A stretch of 64,000 nt of DNA from Collinsella sp. (GCA_019419585.1 DXZQ01000016.1:1-64000), one strand, 5' to 3'. Positions 26,405 through 34,813 are shown, counted from the stretch's first letter. Notes: generated from the sequence alone by a model not told the origin. Numbers and translations are program-made.

Positions 26405-26833
26405 CTACTCAGCGATGGTGACGCCCATGGAACGGGCGGTACCGGCGATGATCTTCTTGGCGGCGTCAATGTCGTTGGCATTGAGGTCCGGCATCTTGAT
26501 CTCGGCGATCTTGGTGAGCTGCTCCTGGGAGAGCTGACCAACCTTGTCGGCCTGGGGCTTAGCGGAACCAGACTTGAGGTTCAGCTCCTTCTTGATGAGG
26601 TGAGCCGCCGGCGGGGTCTTGGTGATGAAGGAGAAGGACTTATCCTCGTAGACAGAGATCTCAACGGGGATGATGTCGCCCTTCTTGTCCTGCGTCTCGG
26701 CGTTAAAGGCCTGGCAGAACTGCATGATGTTCACGCCAGCAGCGCCCAGAGCGGGGCCGACGGGAGGAGCGGGGTTAGCTGCACCAGCAGGAATCTGGAG
26801 CTTAATGACGTTGGCGACCTTCTTCTCAGCCAT
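26405..26833 (-). CDS. rplK: 50S ribosomal protein L11
   Basis: Binds the GTPase-associated region of 23S rRNA. The 142-residue protein begins [17 protein letters not shown], with the [20 protein letters not shown] block that forms the thiostrepton-sensitive domain and the C-terminal [26 protein letters not shown] before MAEKK decides the start over an ATG two codons upstream. It lies between nusG and rplA. Confidence 0.97.
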   Translation of the reverse strand: MAEKKVANVIKLQIPAGAANPAPPVGPALGAAGVNIMQFCQAFNAETQDKKGDIIPVEISVYEDKSFSFITKTPPAAHLIKKELNLKSGSAKPQADKVGQLSQEQLTKIAEIKMPDLNANDIDAAKKIIAGTARSMGVTIAE

Positions 26834-26953
26834 GGTCATTCCTTTCGAATCACGAGTGTGAAGTACTTGCTATATCGTAAGCACGCACGTGTTAGAAGCA
26901 CTCCTGAGATGAGCAGTCACAGAAGAAGCACGCTCGCGCGAACGGACGAAAAC

Positions 26954-27490
26954 TTAAGCGATGACAGCGACCTGGTTAAAGTCGAGCTCGACCGGCGTCT
27001 CGCGGCCAAAGATCATCAGCGTGACCTTGAGCTTGCCAGCCTCGGTGTTAACCTCGGAGACCTTGCCATCAAAGTCGGTAAGCGGGCCATCGGTGACGCG
27101 GACGGACGTGCCGACCTGAATATCAACCGAGGTGCGCTTGGGCGAATCGCCCTTACCGGGACGACGAGTCATCTTGTTATACTCGTCGCGAGAAAGCGGA
27201 GCGGGCTTGCCGTTGCCGCCTAGGAAACCGGTGACGCCGGGCGTGTTGCGAACACACGTCCAAGCATCGTCATCCATCTCCATGCGGACCAGGACATAAC
27301 CCGGGAAGATCTTGGAATCCTTGGTCTCGCGCTTGCCACCCTCTTTGATCTCGGTGACGCGCTCCATAGGAATCTCGATATCAAAGATACGGTCCTGCAT
27401 GCCCATGGTCTCGATGCGATGCTCGAGATCGGACTTAACGCGGTTCTCGTATCCAGAGTAAGTGTGAACGACGTACCAACGCTTAGACAT
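26954..27490 (-). CDS. nusG: Transcription termination/antitermination factor NusG
   Basis: Binds RNA polymerase, modulates pausing and links it to Rho and the ribosome. The 178-residue protein has the NGN domain (KRWYVVHTYSGYENRVK, IFPGYVLVRMEMDDDAW, PGVTGFLGG) and a C-terminal KOW domain (GTSVRVTDGPLTDFDG, LMIFGRETPVELDFNQV). It starts 4 bases from the secE stop and is co-transcribed with it. Confidence 0.97.
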   Translation of the reverse strand: MSKRWYVVHTYSGYENRVKSDLEHRIETMGMQDRIFDIEIPMERVTEIKEGGKRETKDSKIFPGYVLVRMEMDDDAWTCVRNTPGVTGFLGGNGKPAPLSRDEYNKMTRRPGKGDSPKRTSVDIQVGTSVRVTDGPLTDFDGKVSEVNTEAGKLKVTLMIFGRETPVELDFNQVAVIA

Positions 27491-27493
27491 GGT

Positions 27494-27832
27494 TTAGCCC
27501 CTCAATCCAGAGAACAGAGCAAGAGCCTCGCCAAAGCCAGCATCGAGCAGAGCGATGACGACGCCGACGACGATCAGAGAAGCGCAAACGACGACCGAGT
27601 AGTTCACAAGCTCCTTCTTATCGGGCCACGTGACACGCTTCATCTCGGACTTCACCGAAGCGAAATACTTCTTGGTGCGGGCGAAGAAACCAGGCTTCTC
27701 GTTCTTCTTGGACTTCGCAGCCTTCTCGTTCTTCTTGGCAACGGCCTTCTTGGCCTCAACCTTGGAGTTGGCGGCAGCGTTGTTGGCAGGTGCCGGCTGC
27801 TGAGCCTTCTTCTTGTTCTTCTTGTTGGCCAT
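27494..27832 (-). CDS. secE: Preprotein translocase subunit SecE
   Basis: Small essential membrane subunit of the SecYEG channel. The 112-residue protein has a Lys/Ala-rich N-terminal extension of about 50 residues, the amphipathic SecE motif (YFASVKSEMKRVTWPDKKEL) and one transmembrane helix (SVVVCASLIVVGVVIALL). Its place before nusG is the usual one. The long basic extension is typical of high-GC Gram-positives. Confidence 0.95.
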   Translation of the reverse strand: MANKKNKKKAQQPAPANNAAANSKVEAKKAVAKKNEKAAKSKKNEKPGFFARTKKYFASVKSEMKRVTWPDKKELVNYSVVVCASLIVVGVVIALLDAGFGEALALFSGLRG

Positions 27833-27908
27833 TTGGGTTACCTCCGCGCAATGCGCTTATACATGAGTAAACCGTAAGCCCCCAATTGGGAGCTTACGGA
27901 ATAATGAC

Positions 27909-27984
27909 TGGCACGCCAGGAAGGACTCGAACCCTCAACACTCGGTTTTGGAGACCGATGCTCTACCAATTGAACTACTGGCGT
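27909..27984 (-). tRNA. tRNA-Trp (CCA anticodon)
   Basis: A full cloverleaf on the minus strand: acceptor ACGCCAG/CTGGCGT, anticodon loop CTCCAAA giving CCA, T-arm GGTTCGAGTCC, with the 3' CCA encoded. It lies between rpmG and secE, the conserved actinobacterial order. Confidence 0.97.
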
Positions 27985-27997
27985 ATGTGACTAGAGA

Positions 27998-28147
27998 CTA
28001 GCGAGTCTCTTTGTGCAGCGTGTGGTGACGGCACCAGGGGCAATACTTCTTGATCTCCATACGATCAGGCATGGTCGACTTGTTCTTGGTGGTCGTATAG
28101 TTGCGGCGCTTGCACTCAGTGCACGCAAGAGTAACTAGAGTACGCAT
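27998..28147 (-). CDS. rpmG: 50S ribosomal protein L33
   Basis: A 49-residue protein, [20 protein letters not shown] and onward to [17 protein letters not shown], with two CxxC pairs (CTEC, CPWC), so it is the zinc-binding form. It is too short for many gene callers. It lies just upstream of tRNA-Trp in the tuf-rpmG-tRNA-Trp-secE order. Confidence 0.95.
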   Translation of the reverse strand: MRTLVTLACTECKRRNYTTTKNKSTMPDRMEIKKYCPWCRHHTLHKETR

Positions 28148-28192
28148 GTATCCTGAACCTTTCATTTCCGCCCCGTACGGGCACGAGTTGTT

Positions 28193-28222
28193 ACTTTATC
28201 AGCTCCACGTAAGTGCTGTCAA
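28193..28222 (-). promoter_or_regulatory. Promoter of rpmG-tRNA-Trp-secE-nusG
   Basis: Minus-strand TTGACA (28217-28222) and TAAAGT (28193-28198) with an 18-base spacer, about 46 bases before rpmG and downstream of the tuf terminator. Confidence 0.7.
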
Positions 28223-28362
28223 TGAAAACCTCGAGTCAATTGATTCTCGGTGGATCCATTCATATTTGGAACACATCAATGAAGCCATCGAGATCTAATC
28301 GACGGTGCATCCAGGACCATTATCGATCCTCTCGACACCAGCAACGGCTGAATATCCATTGC

Positions 28363-28402
28363 AGAAAAGAACCCGGCACCCATATAAGTGCCGGGTTCTC
28401 TA
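28363..28402 (-). terminator. Intrinsic terminator after tuf
   Basis: On the minus strand AGAACCCGGCAC pairs with GTGCCGGGTTCT around an 8-base loop, followed by TTTTCTG. It lies about 25 bases after the tuf stop. Confidence 0.9.
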
Positions 28403-28426
28403 AGTCAGCTATATCAAAGAGCTAAT

Positions 28427-29617
28427 TTACTCAATGATCGTGGAGACGATGCCCGAACCGACGGTGTGGCCACCCTCGCGGATAGCGAAGCGCAGGCCCT
28501 CCTCCATGGCGATCGGGTGGATGAGGTCGCCCTCGATGGTGATGTGGTCACCAGGCATAGCCATCTCGGTGCCCTCGGGGAGCTTGACCGTACCGGTAAC
28601 GTCGGTGGTACGGAAGTAGAACTGAGGACGATAACCATCGAAGAACGGGGTGTGACGGCCGCCCTCCTCCTTGGTCAGAACGTAGATCTCACCGGTGAAC
28701 TTGGTGTGCGGGGTAACCGAACCGGGCTTGCAGAGAACCTGGCCGCGCTCGATGTCCTCGCGCTTGATGCCGCGGAGCAGCAGACCGACGTTGTCGCCAG
28801 CCTCGCAGAAGTCCATGGACTTACGGAACATCTCGATACCGGTAACGACGGTGTTCTGGGTATCCTTGATGCCGACAATCTCGACGGGCTCGTTGAGCTT
28901 GAGCTCACCGCGCTCGACACGGCCGGTAGCAACAGTACCACGGCCGGAGATGGTCATAACGTCCTCAACGGCCATCAGGAACGGGAGGTCGTTGTTACGA
29001 GCAGGCGTCGGGATGTACTCGTCGACGGCGTTCATGAGCTCGCGGATAGCGTCCATCCACTTGGCGTCGCCCTCGAGAGCGCCCAGAGCGGAACCACGGA
29101 TGACGGGGATGTCGTCGCCGGGGAAATCGTACTCGGAGAGGAGCTCACGGGTCTCCATCTCGACGAGGTCGATGAGCTCGTCATCGTCAACCATGTCGCA
29201 CTTGTTCAGGAAGACGACGATGTAAGGAACGCCAACCTGACGGGCGAGCAGGATGTGCTCGCGGGTCTGAGCCATGGGGCCGTCGGTAGCGGCGATGACC
29301 AGGATAGCGCCGTCCATCTGAGCAGCACCGGAGATCATGTTCTTGACGTAGTCAGCGTGGCCCGGGCAGTCAACGTGAGCGTAGTGACGGGCAGCAGTCT
29401 CGTACTCGACGTGGGAGACGGAGATCGTAATGCCGCGCTCGCGCTCCTCGGGAGCCTTGTCGATGTTCTCGAACGCAGTGAAGTCAGCCTTGCAGCCCTC
29501 GGTCTCGGAGAGAACCTTGGTGATGGCGGCGGTCAGCGTGGTCTTGCCGTGGTCGACGTGACCAATGGTGCCGATGTTAACATGCGGCTTAGTGCGCTCA
29601 AACTTCTCTTTGGCCAT
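28427..29617 (-). CDS. tuf: Elongation factor Tu
   Basis: Delivers aminoacyl-tRNA to the ribosome. The 396-residue GTPase has G1 [12 protein letters not shown]2-region ERERGITI, G3 DCPGHADY, G4 NKCDMVDD and G5 SALGALEGD, with domain [14 protein letters not shown]. The start is [10 protein letters not shown] after GAGGAGGGC; 23 in-frame codons upstream are excluded. Three tRNA genes precede it within 100-350 bases on the same strand and probably share its transcript. Confidence 0.98.
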   Translation of the reverse strand: MAKEKFERTKPHVNIGTIGHVDHGKTTLTAAITKVLSETEGCKADFTAFENIDKAPEERERGITISVSHVEYETAARHYAHVDCPGHADYVKNMISGAAQMDGAILVIAATDGPMAQTREHILLARQVGVPYIVVFLNKCDMVDDDELIDLVEMETRELLSEYDFPGDDIPVIRGSALGALEGDAKWMDAIRELMNAVDEYIPTPARNNDLPFLMAVEDVMTISGRGTVATGRVERGELKLNEPVEIVGIKDTQNTVVTGIEMFRKSMDFCEAGDNVGLLLRGIKREDIERGQVLCKPGSVTPHTKFTGEIYVLTKEEGGRHTPFFDGYRPQFYFRTTDVTGTVKLPEGTEMAMPGDHITIEGDLIHPIAMEEGLRFAIREGGHTVGSGIVSTIIE

Positions 29618-29713
29618 AAAGCCCTCCTCTAAACAGGTCGTCCCCGGACGGGACTTTGCCTTTATACCATAGTGGCCTCTCAACATACTATTGAGAAGCC
29701 ACCGTGTTACCTA

Positions 29714-29790
29714 TGGTAGCGGTGACTGGATTCGAACCAGTGACGCCACGGGTATGAACCGTGTGCTCTAACCAACTGAGCTACACCGCC
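29714..29790 (-). tRNA. tRNA-Met (CAT anticodon)
   Basis: Cloverleaf with acceptor GGCGGTG/CACCGCT, anticodon loop TTCATAC giving CAT, T-arm GGTTCGAATCC and encoded CCA. Its 5' G-U acceptor end and sequence suggest an elongator rather than an initiator tRNA. It lies next to tuf. Confidence 0.95.
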
Positions 29791-29793
29791 GGA

Positions 29794-29869
29794 TGGAGCC
29801 TGCAACCAGACTTGAACTGGTGACCTCTTCGTTACCAACGAAGTGCTCTACCGACTGAGCTATACAGGC
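29794..29869 (-). tRNA. tRNA-Thr (GGT anticodon)
   Basis: Acceptor GCCTGTA with TGCAGGC, anticodon stem CTTCG/CGAAG around TTGGTAA giving GGT, T-arm AGTTCAAGTCT, encoded CCA. It lies three bases upstream of tRNA-Met. Confidence 0.95.
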
Positions 29870-29879
29870 ACTTGACGGG

Positions 29880-29961
29880 TGGGAGCTATAGGATTCGAAC
29901 CTATGTAGGCAGAGCCAACGGGTTTACAGCCCGTCCCCATTAACCACTCGGGCAAACTCCC
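29880..29961 (-). tRNA. tRNA-Tyr (GTA anticodon)
   Basis: A long-variable-arm (class II) tRNA: acceptor GGGAGTT with AGCTCCC, anticodon loop CTGTAAA giving GTA, variable arm TTGGCTCTGCCTACA region, T-arm GGTTCGAATCC. The 3' CCA is not encoded, unlike its neighbours. Confidence 0.93.
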
Positions 29962-30023
29962 AATCGTTCAAGTATCCGCAGGTCCTTTGGTCTTTTGGAC
30001 CGCCGCCCCCGCGAACGTAAAAG

Positions 30024-30053
30024 ATAATACGATGCAACCTTGGGGGCTGTCAA
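30024..30053 (-). promoter_or_regulatory. Promoter of the tRNA-Tyr-Thr-Met-tuf unit
   Basis: Consensus TTGACA (30048-30053) and TATTAT (30024-30029) on the minus strand with an 18-base spacer, about 55 bases before tRNA-Tyr. The rest of the 431-base gap up to the RpiR gene (30054-30265) shows nothing I can name, followed by the repeat cluster at 30266-30380. Confidence 0.75.
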
Positions 30054-30265
30054 CGAAAACCTCTAGATACACGGTGCCGGGCGTATCTATATAGCTTTGA
30101 CCTGCGGTTTTATTGAGTTTGGATATGAAGAACGGTGGATTTGGGTGTAGTGGTGACGTTTACCAAGGAAACACTTTGGCACGGTGGAGTACGCCTACAG
30201 CATTGAACATAGATAACGTCTCGCTTGCGCTATTTAATAAGTTGAGATCGGACTTTTCCGGCACG

Positions 30266-30380
30266 ATCGAGCGTGGATTTTCTCCCGTTTGAAATCGAGC
30301 GTGGACTTTCTCCCGCTTTTAGCGCGGCTCTAAGGCCAAAGTGGCAGATTATCCACGCTCGTTCTCCAGGCGGGAGAACT
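30266..30380. repeat. CGAGCGTGGAT repeat cluster 1 (three copies)
   Basis: Direct copies at 30266-30290 and 30292-30320 (CGAGCGTGGATTTTCTCCCG and a form with ACTTTC), then an inverted copy at 30346-30380. The segment between the direct and inverted copies (GCGGCTCTAAGGCCAAA) is related to the loop of cluster 3. It lies directly after the RpiR regulator gene. Confidence 0.85.
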
Positions 30381-30392
30381 ATAGAGCCGCAA

Positions 30393-31226
30393 CTACTCGG
30401 GCCAGGCCAAAGTAGACCCATAGAGCGGCTCCCCCTTGGTGCAGGGGTAGCGACTCAAGTAACACGACGATAGCAAGTCGAAGAAATAAGTCATGGCATA
30501 TTTCGAATAAACGCCGAGTCGGTCAATTCCGTTTCCCGCATTACCAAGACGATATACACGGTCAAAAGACCTCGATTTGTCATCGTTGCTAAACGCAGTA
30601 ATTAGAATCTTCCTGCCCGAACGGCAATCAAGATACTCACGCGCCTGTGACGCAAATAGCCCGGAGACCGATACGAGAATTATCAATGACTGCGAAGCGT
30701 CTCCCATGTTTTTCAATTCCGCGACGTTAGCCCCAGCAACTATGCGAACTATCTTGCCCGCATAAAACATTTCCTGCTGAAATCGTACGAGATTGGCGCT
30801 TACATTATTGGTGCACCAGATTTCAACGTTTTTATGGCCATCAATTTCGTCGGCAAGGTGCTTAATAGCGATATCGGACACGCCGCTTTCGACCTCAGCG
30901 AACATCTCGATCATGCGAACGTCGAGCTCTGCCCTGTACTCCTCGTAGCCAAATTCCTCCTCTCGATGGCTTAAGTCGCTTGGAAAGACTGATTGAGTAA
31001 GTGATTCTTTCAAATCGCTAAGAGACTGGTAGCCCAATCGATTGCAGAAACGACGAACAGCGGAACGGGTCACGAATGCATCGCGGGTTATTGCGGCAAC
31101 ATTGATTTCGCTCGAACGCCTAATGTGAGCGATGAGATATCGAGCGATGGCGGCATCGTTTGACCCAAACTCGCTGTTGATGATGGAGCTAATGCGATTG
31201 AGCACATCGAAGTCATTGATATTCAC
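30393..31226 (-). CDS. RpiR/MurR family transcriptional regulator (HTH + SIS)
   Basis: A regulator of about 277 residues likely sensing a sugar phosphate. The N-terminal helix-turn-helix spans about residues 10-85 (NDAAIARYLIAHIRR, AVRRFCNRLGYQSLSDLKESL), and a SIS domain follows (VEIWCTNNVSANLV, SLIILVSVSGLFASQAREYL). The prime start is a GTG with AGAGGG five bases ahead; an ATG 13 codons upstream (31265) is possible but has no ribosome site. It is divergent from the GH1-PTS operon, with a palindrome between them, so it most likely controls that operon. Codon use is AT-richer than the flanks. Confidence 0.88.
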   Translation of the reverse strand: MNINDFDVLNRISSIINSEFGSNDAAIARYLIAHIRRSSEINVAAITRDAFVTRSAVRRFCNRLGYQSLSDLKESLTQSVFPSDLSHREEEFGYEEYRAELDVRMIEMFAEVESGVSDIAIKHLADEIDGHKNVEIWCTNNVSANLVRFQQEMFYAGKIVRIVAGANVAELKNMGDASQSLIILVSVSGLFASQAREYLDCRSGRKILITAFSNDDKSRSFDRVYRLGNAGNGIDRLGVYSKYAMTYFFDLLSSCYLSRYPCTKGEPLYGSTLAWPE

Positions 31227-31268
31227 GTGATCCCTCTTTCCGCTCTCCTCGATATTATGGTTCATTTA

Positions 31269-31306
31269 TTGAATCAAACAGCTTTGGTCGTTCTCCTATG
31301 ATTCAA
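31269..31306. promoter_or_regulatory. Candidate RpiR operator between the divergent genes
   Basis: TTGAATCA (31269-31276) and TGATTCAA (31299-31306) form a perfect 8-bp inverted repeat separated by 22 bases, in the divergent promoter region. A TTGACG -35-like hexamer at 31312-31317 points toward the glucosidase. Confidence 0.45.
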
Positions 31307-31377
31307 ATCAGTTGACGTCATCTTAATCGTAATTCCGTCACACGTATCCACCGTGTTGAATGATGGAAAGGGGATTC

Positions 31378-32796
31378 ATGGGCAACGTGAACAACATGCC
31401 GTTTCTCTGGGGTTCCGCCACGGCGTCTTATCAGTGCGAGGGTGCCTGGAACGAAGACGGCAAAGGCCTCGGCGAGTGGGATTTCTTTAACCACACAAGC
31501 AATAAGAACATCAACCATGTTGACGGTGATGTATCTTGCGACTTCTACCATCGCTATGAAGAAGATATCCGCATGATGAAAGAAGGCGGACAAAACACCT
31601 ATCGCTTCTCTCTTTCATGGAGTCGAATCATCCCCACGGGTATCGGCGAAGTGAATGAAGAGGGTATCGATTTTTATAATCGAGTCATTGATTGCTGCCT
31701 CGAAAATGGCATAGAGCCCAACGTTACGCTGTTCCATTACGATCTGCCATTCACGCTTGCTTGCAAAGGCGGATGGCTGAACAACGACATGGCAGAGTGG
31801 TTCTGCAAATACGCCAAGATTTGCTTTGAGCGCTTTGGAGACCGCGTCAAAATCTGGGCTACCGTTAACGAGCCGCATTTCTACAGCTACTGCGTAAACA
31901 TGTTGGGCAACTATCCCCCCAATCGATCGCTCGACGTTCAGTCGTACATGCAGTTTCAATACAACCTGATGCGCGCAAGCGCACTCGCAGTCCGAGCATA
32001 TCGTCAAATGGGCTACGACGGCATCATCGGCGCCGTCCACGATGGCGGCGTTGTCGAACTCGACCCGGCAACCGAGCACCCTGATGACGTATTTCGATAC
32101 GCAGACTTTTTCGCCAATCGCATGATTCTGGCACCAGCGCTTCAGGGTCAACTGCCGCCAGAAATGGACGAAATCCTTGAAAAACTTGGCGTCTCGCTCT
32201 ATCGATCCCCAAATGACGTAGAAGAATTCAGAGACGGTAAAGTCGATTTTATTGGACTCAACGTGTATTGCCGAGAGTATGTAACCGACTGGCACGGTGG
32301 AGAGCTTGCCGTTTCGGCGAACAATAAGGGCGGTTCGAGCAAAAAAGTCGAAGGAAAATGCATTGCGCCCTTGTTTGAAAGCGCCCGCGACAGCAATGTT
32401 CCCCGCAATAAATGGGGCCGCGAAATACTCCCAAGTTGCATGTATTCAACCATCATGGATGTCCACGAGCGCTATGGCGCGCCCCGCATCTTTATTACGG
32501 AAAACGGACATGGCGCCTATGAGCAACCAGACGCAGACGGAATGATCCACGATGATGACCGCATCGAGCTTCTGGGCCAGTTCATCGAGCACATGATGAG
32601 GGCTAAGCGCGACGGCGCGCGCGTTGAGGGCTACTACCTCTGGTCGACGATGGATCTGTATAGCTGGATCAACGGCTACGAAAAACGATACGGACTTGTC
32701 CATATCGACTTCGAGAACAATTTAGAGCGCACCCCCAAAAAGAGCTGGTATTGGTACCGAGACCTTATCTCGAAATATCAGGAGCAGGAAGGCTAG
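31378..32796 (+). CDS. 6-phospho-beta-glucosidase (GH1)
   Basis: A 472-residue cytoplasmic family 1 glycosidase that should split phosphorylated beta-glucosides delivered by the PTS. The N-terminus FLWGSATASYQCEGAW, acid/base motif ATVNEPHFYSYC (about residue 163) and nucleophile motif IFITENGHGAYE (about 373) are present; YEKRYGLVHIDFEN is the family C-terminal motif. GAAAGGGG before the ATG decides the start over one 6 codons upstream. It is followed after 9 bases by the EIIBC permease. Confidence 0.93.
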   Translation: MGNVNNMPFLWGSATASYQCEGAWNEDGKGLGEWDFFNHTSNKNINHVDGDVSCDFYHRYEEDIRMMKEGGQNTYRFSLSWSRIIPTGIGEVNEEGIDFYNRVIDCCLENGIEPNVTLFHYDLPFTLACKGGWLNNDMAEWFCKYAKICFERFGDRVKIWATVNEPHFYSYCVNMLGNYPPNRSLDVQSYMQFQYNLMRASALAVRAYRQMGYDGIIGAVHDGGVVELDPATEHPDDVFRYADFFANRMILAPALQGQLPPEMDEILEKLGVSLYRSPNDVEEFRDGKVDFIGLNVYCREYVTDWHGGELAVSANNKGGSSKKVEGKCIAPLFESARDSNVPRNKWGREILPSCMYSTIMDVHERYGAPRIFITENGHGAYEQPDADGMIHDDDRIELLGQFIEHMMRAKRDGARVEGYYLWSTMDLYSWINGYEKRYGLVHIDFENNLERTPKKSWYWYRDLISKYQEQEG

Positions 32797-32805
32797 GAGA
32801 AAGAG

Positions 32806-34206
32806 ATGAAATATCAGGCAATGTCCGAAACAGTCCTAAAGGCTGTTGGCGGCAAAGAGAACATTACATCGGTAACTCATTGTGCGACGCGCCTTCGCAT
32901 CGACGCACGAGACACCTCGATCATCGATCTCCAGCTCGCCAAATCGGCCGACCAGGCGCTCGGAGCAGTAGTCAGCGGTGGCCAGCTTCAGGTGATCATC
33001 GGCCCCAACGTCACCGAGGCTTACAACGACTTCCTCGACTTCGCGGGAATCGAAGTCGGCGGCGGCGCGGTTGCCGACGATGCCCAAACCGCCAAGGATC
33101 TTGCAGAGGGCATCAAAAGCGGCAACACTGCCATGAGCCTGGTTGAGAAATTCGGAAATGTCTCCGCACAGGTATTCATGCCCATCGTCCCAGCGCTCAT
33201 CGTTGGCGGACTCATTCTTTCGATCAAGAATCTCCTGGTCAATTATTGTGGATTGAGCACCGATAGCGGAACTGCTCAGGTTCTGCTGGCGATCTTCAGC
33301 GCCTCATTTAGCTTCCTGCCCGTTTACCTAGGCTACCAGCTCGCCGCTGTCATGAAGATGCAGCCTATCATGGGCGCGCTGCTGGGCGCAATCATGATTA
33401 GCTCGTCTATTAGCGGTGCTGAGGGTCTCGACTTTCTTGGCATCCCCATCCCAACGAATGACTACTCGAGCACGGTGGTGCCAATCGTACTGGGCGTTGT
33501 GTTCATGTACTTTGTTGATCGCGGTCTTCAGAAAATCATCCCGGACGTTACCAAACTGTTCTTGAAGCCGCTACTCACCATGTTTATCGTCGTGCCTGTT
33601 GAGCTGATTATCCTCGGCCCCGCCGGCAGCATGATGGGCTACGCGCTGAGTGATGCCGTCACGTGGCTCATGGATAACGTGGCATTTATCGCTACTCCAA
33701 TCCTTGCAGCCCTTAACCCCTATTTTGTCATGCTCGGTCTTGATAAGGCCTACATCGCAATCGAAGTTACGAGCTTGGCGCAGCTCGGCTGGGCGCCCAT
33801 CATCTTTGGCTTCATCTCAAACCTCTGCATTGGCGGCACGAGTCTCGCCTTGGCAACTGCAATGAAAGGCAACAAGGAGAAGAGGGGTATGGTCACCACG
33901 GTTGCCGTCACCGCACTCTGCGGCGTAACTGAGCCCGCGTTCTACGGCTGCCTCATCGAGCGTCCCCGCCTGCTTGTCGGCACGGCAATCGGCGCCCTCT
34001 GCGCGGGACTCCCCGCAGGTATCTTCGTCCTGAAGGAGTATGTTGCGGGAGCATGCCCCGGCCTTCTTTCGGCGCTGATTTTTATCGCTCCCGATGGATC
34101 CATGGGCAACTTCGTACTGGCGTGCGTTGTCGCCGTCATCGCCATCGTCGTCTCGTTCATCGCTGCACGCGTGATCATCAAGAAGAACCCCAACTATATT
34201 GAGTAA
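32806..34206 (+). CDS. PTS beta-glucoside-specific EIIBC permease
   Basis: A 466-residue membrane permease that imports and phosphorylates beta-glucosides. Residues about 1-80 are the EIIB domain with phospho-cysteine in SVTHCATRLRI; the rest is an EIIC with about ten helices and conserved GVTEPAFYG in the substrate-binding loop. The usual C-terminal EIIA domain of the BglF type is absent: the protein ends shortly after the last helix (VIIKKNPNYIE). A separate EIIA must serve it, and the gene at 15405 is a candidate. AGGAGAAAGAG precedes the ATG. Confidence 0.92.
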   Translation: MKYQAMSETVLKAVGGKENITSVTHCATRLRIDARDTSIIDLQLAKSADQALGAVVSGGQLQVIIGPNVTEAYNDFLDFAGIEVGGGAVADDAQTAKDLAEGIKSGNTAMSLVEKFGNVSAQVFMPIVPALIVGGLILSIKNLLVNYCGLSTDSGTAQVLLAIFSASFSFLPVYLGYQLAAVMKMQPIMGALLGAIMISSSISGAEGLDFLGIPIPTNDYSSTVVPIVLGVVFMYFVDRGLQKIIPDVTKLFLKPLLTMFIVVPVELIILGPAGSMMGYALSDAVTWLMDNVAFIATPILAALNPYFVMLGLDKAYIAIEVTSLAQLGWAPIIFGFISNLCIGGTSLALATAMKGNKEKRGMVTTVAVTALCGVTEPAFYGCLIERPRLLVGTAIGALCAGLPAGIFVLKEYVAGACPGLLSALIFIAPDGSMGNFVLACVVAVIAIVVSFIAARVIIKKNPNYIE

Positions 34207-34306
34207 ATGCCCGCTGTTTGCATTGGGGACATCCTCGGCAGACCATTAGCAAGAACCCAAGAAGTCCCTTAGGAGCTCGATTAATCCATTCGGATTCCTG
34301 AGGCAC

Positions 34307-34348
34307 AAACGACCCCGATTCCACAATGAAATCGGGGTCGTTGTTTCT
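34307..34348 (+). terminator. Intrinsic terminator after the EIIBC gene
   Basis: ACGACCCCGATT pairs with AATCGGGGTCGT around a 9-base loop, then TGTTTCT. It lies about 100 bases after the stop and closes the GH1-PTS operon. Confidence 0.88.
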
Positions 34349-34395
34349 AAAGCCGTCGATAGACAATCGGTGTTTACCTTAGCTCCCTATCCAAG

Positions 34396-34466
34396 TTAAT
34401 TATCCACGCTCGTTCTCCGGTCGGGAGATTTTCTTCTCTCTCGTGTCCAGAAATCCACGCTCGAGC
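34396..34466. repeat. CGAGCGTGGAT repeat cluster 2
   Basis: An inverted copy at 34396-34434 (ATTATCCACGCTCGTTCTCC then CGGGAGATTTTC) and a short copy at 34450-34465 (AAATCCACGCTCGAG). It lies in the gene-free stretch 34207-34738, which holds this, two tandem hairpins and two terminators, but no coding sequence I can support. Confidence 0.8.
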
Positions 34467-34491
34467 AGGACATCCAGGACCGTACCTGCCC

Positions 34492-34649
34492 TTGTCTCGA
34501 TCTGTAACAGCAGGAGACCTATTCCGCTTCTACATGTTACAGATCAAGATATTCCTAAAACACCCTAAGTTTCATCTCAATCTGTAACAGTTAGATGCCA
34601 AATATCGGTCTTGGTGTTACAGATTTAGACAAACTGGAGGACGAGACAA
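34492..34649. repeat. Tandem pair of TCTGTAACA hairpins
   Basis: Hairpin one: arms 34499-34509 and 34535-34545; hairpin two: arms 34579-34589 and 34615-34625. Both have perfect 11-bp arms around exactly 25 bases, 80 bases apart, and the outer pair changes from G-C to A-T together. The pair is framed by TTGTCTCG (34492-34499) and CGAGACAA (34642-34649). The loops are unrelated. No T run follows the hairpins. Confidence 0.8.
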
Positions 34650-34689
34650 ACCAAAAACGGGATGGGCGCTAACCCAATGGCGCACCACC

Positions 34690-34731
34690 TAAATAGAAAC
34701 GGGCCCTGTCCCACAAGGAACAGAGCCCGAA
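34690..34731 (-). terminator. Terminator after tRNA-Thr
   Basis: On the minus strand CGGGCTCTGTTCC pairs with the GGGACAGGGCCCG arm around TTGT, followed by TTTCTATTT. It starts about 10 bases after the tRNA. Confidence 0.8.
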
Positions 34732-34738
34732 ACTCTCA

Positions 34739-34813
34739 TGGAGCCAGTGACAGGAATCGAACCTGCAACCCACTGATTACAAATCAGTTGCGCTACCGTT
34801 GCGCCACACTGGC
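34739..34813 (-). tRNA. tRNA-Thr (TGT anticodon)
   Basis: Acceptor GCCAGTG/CACTGGC, anticodon loop TTTGTAA giving TGT, T-arm GGTTCGATTCC, encoded CCA. It is a second threonine tRNA, bounding the AT-richer island on its right side. Confidence 0.95.

Noticed and set aside
28101..28425. Small plus-strand frames upstream of rpmG
   Set aside because: They overlap the rpmG promoter and the tuf terminator, with no ribosome site or recognisable sequence.
30230..30473. Frames of 63-66 codons around 30.3 kb
   Set aside because: They are generated by the CGAGCGTGGAT repeats and the end of the RpiR gene.
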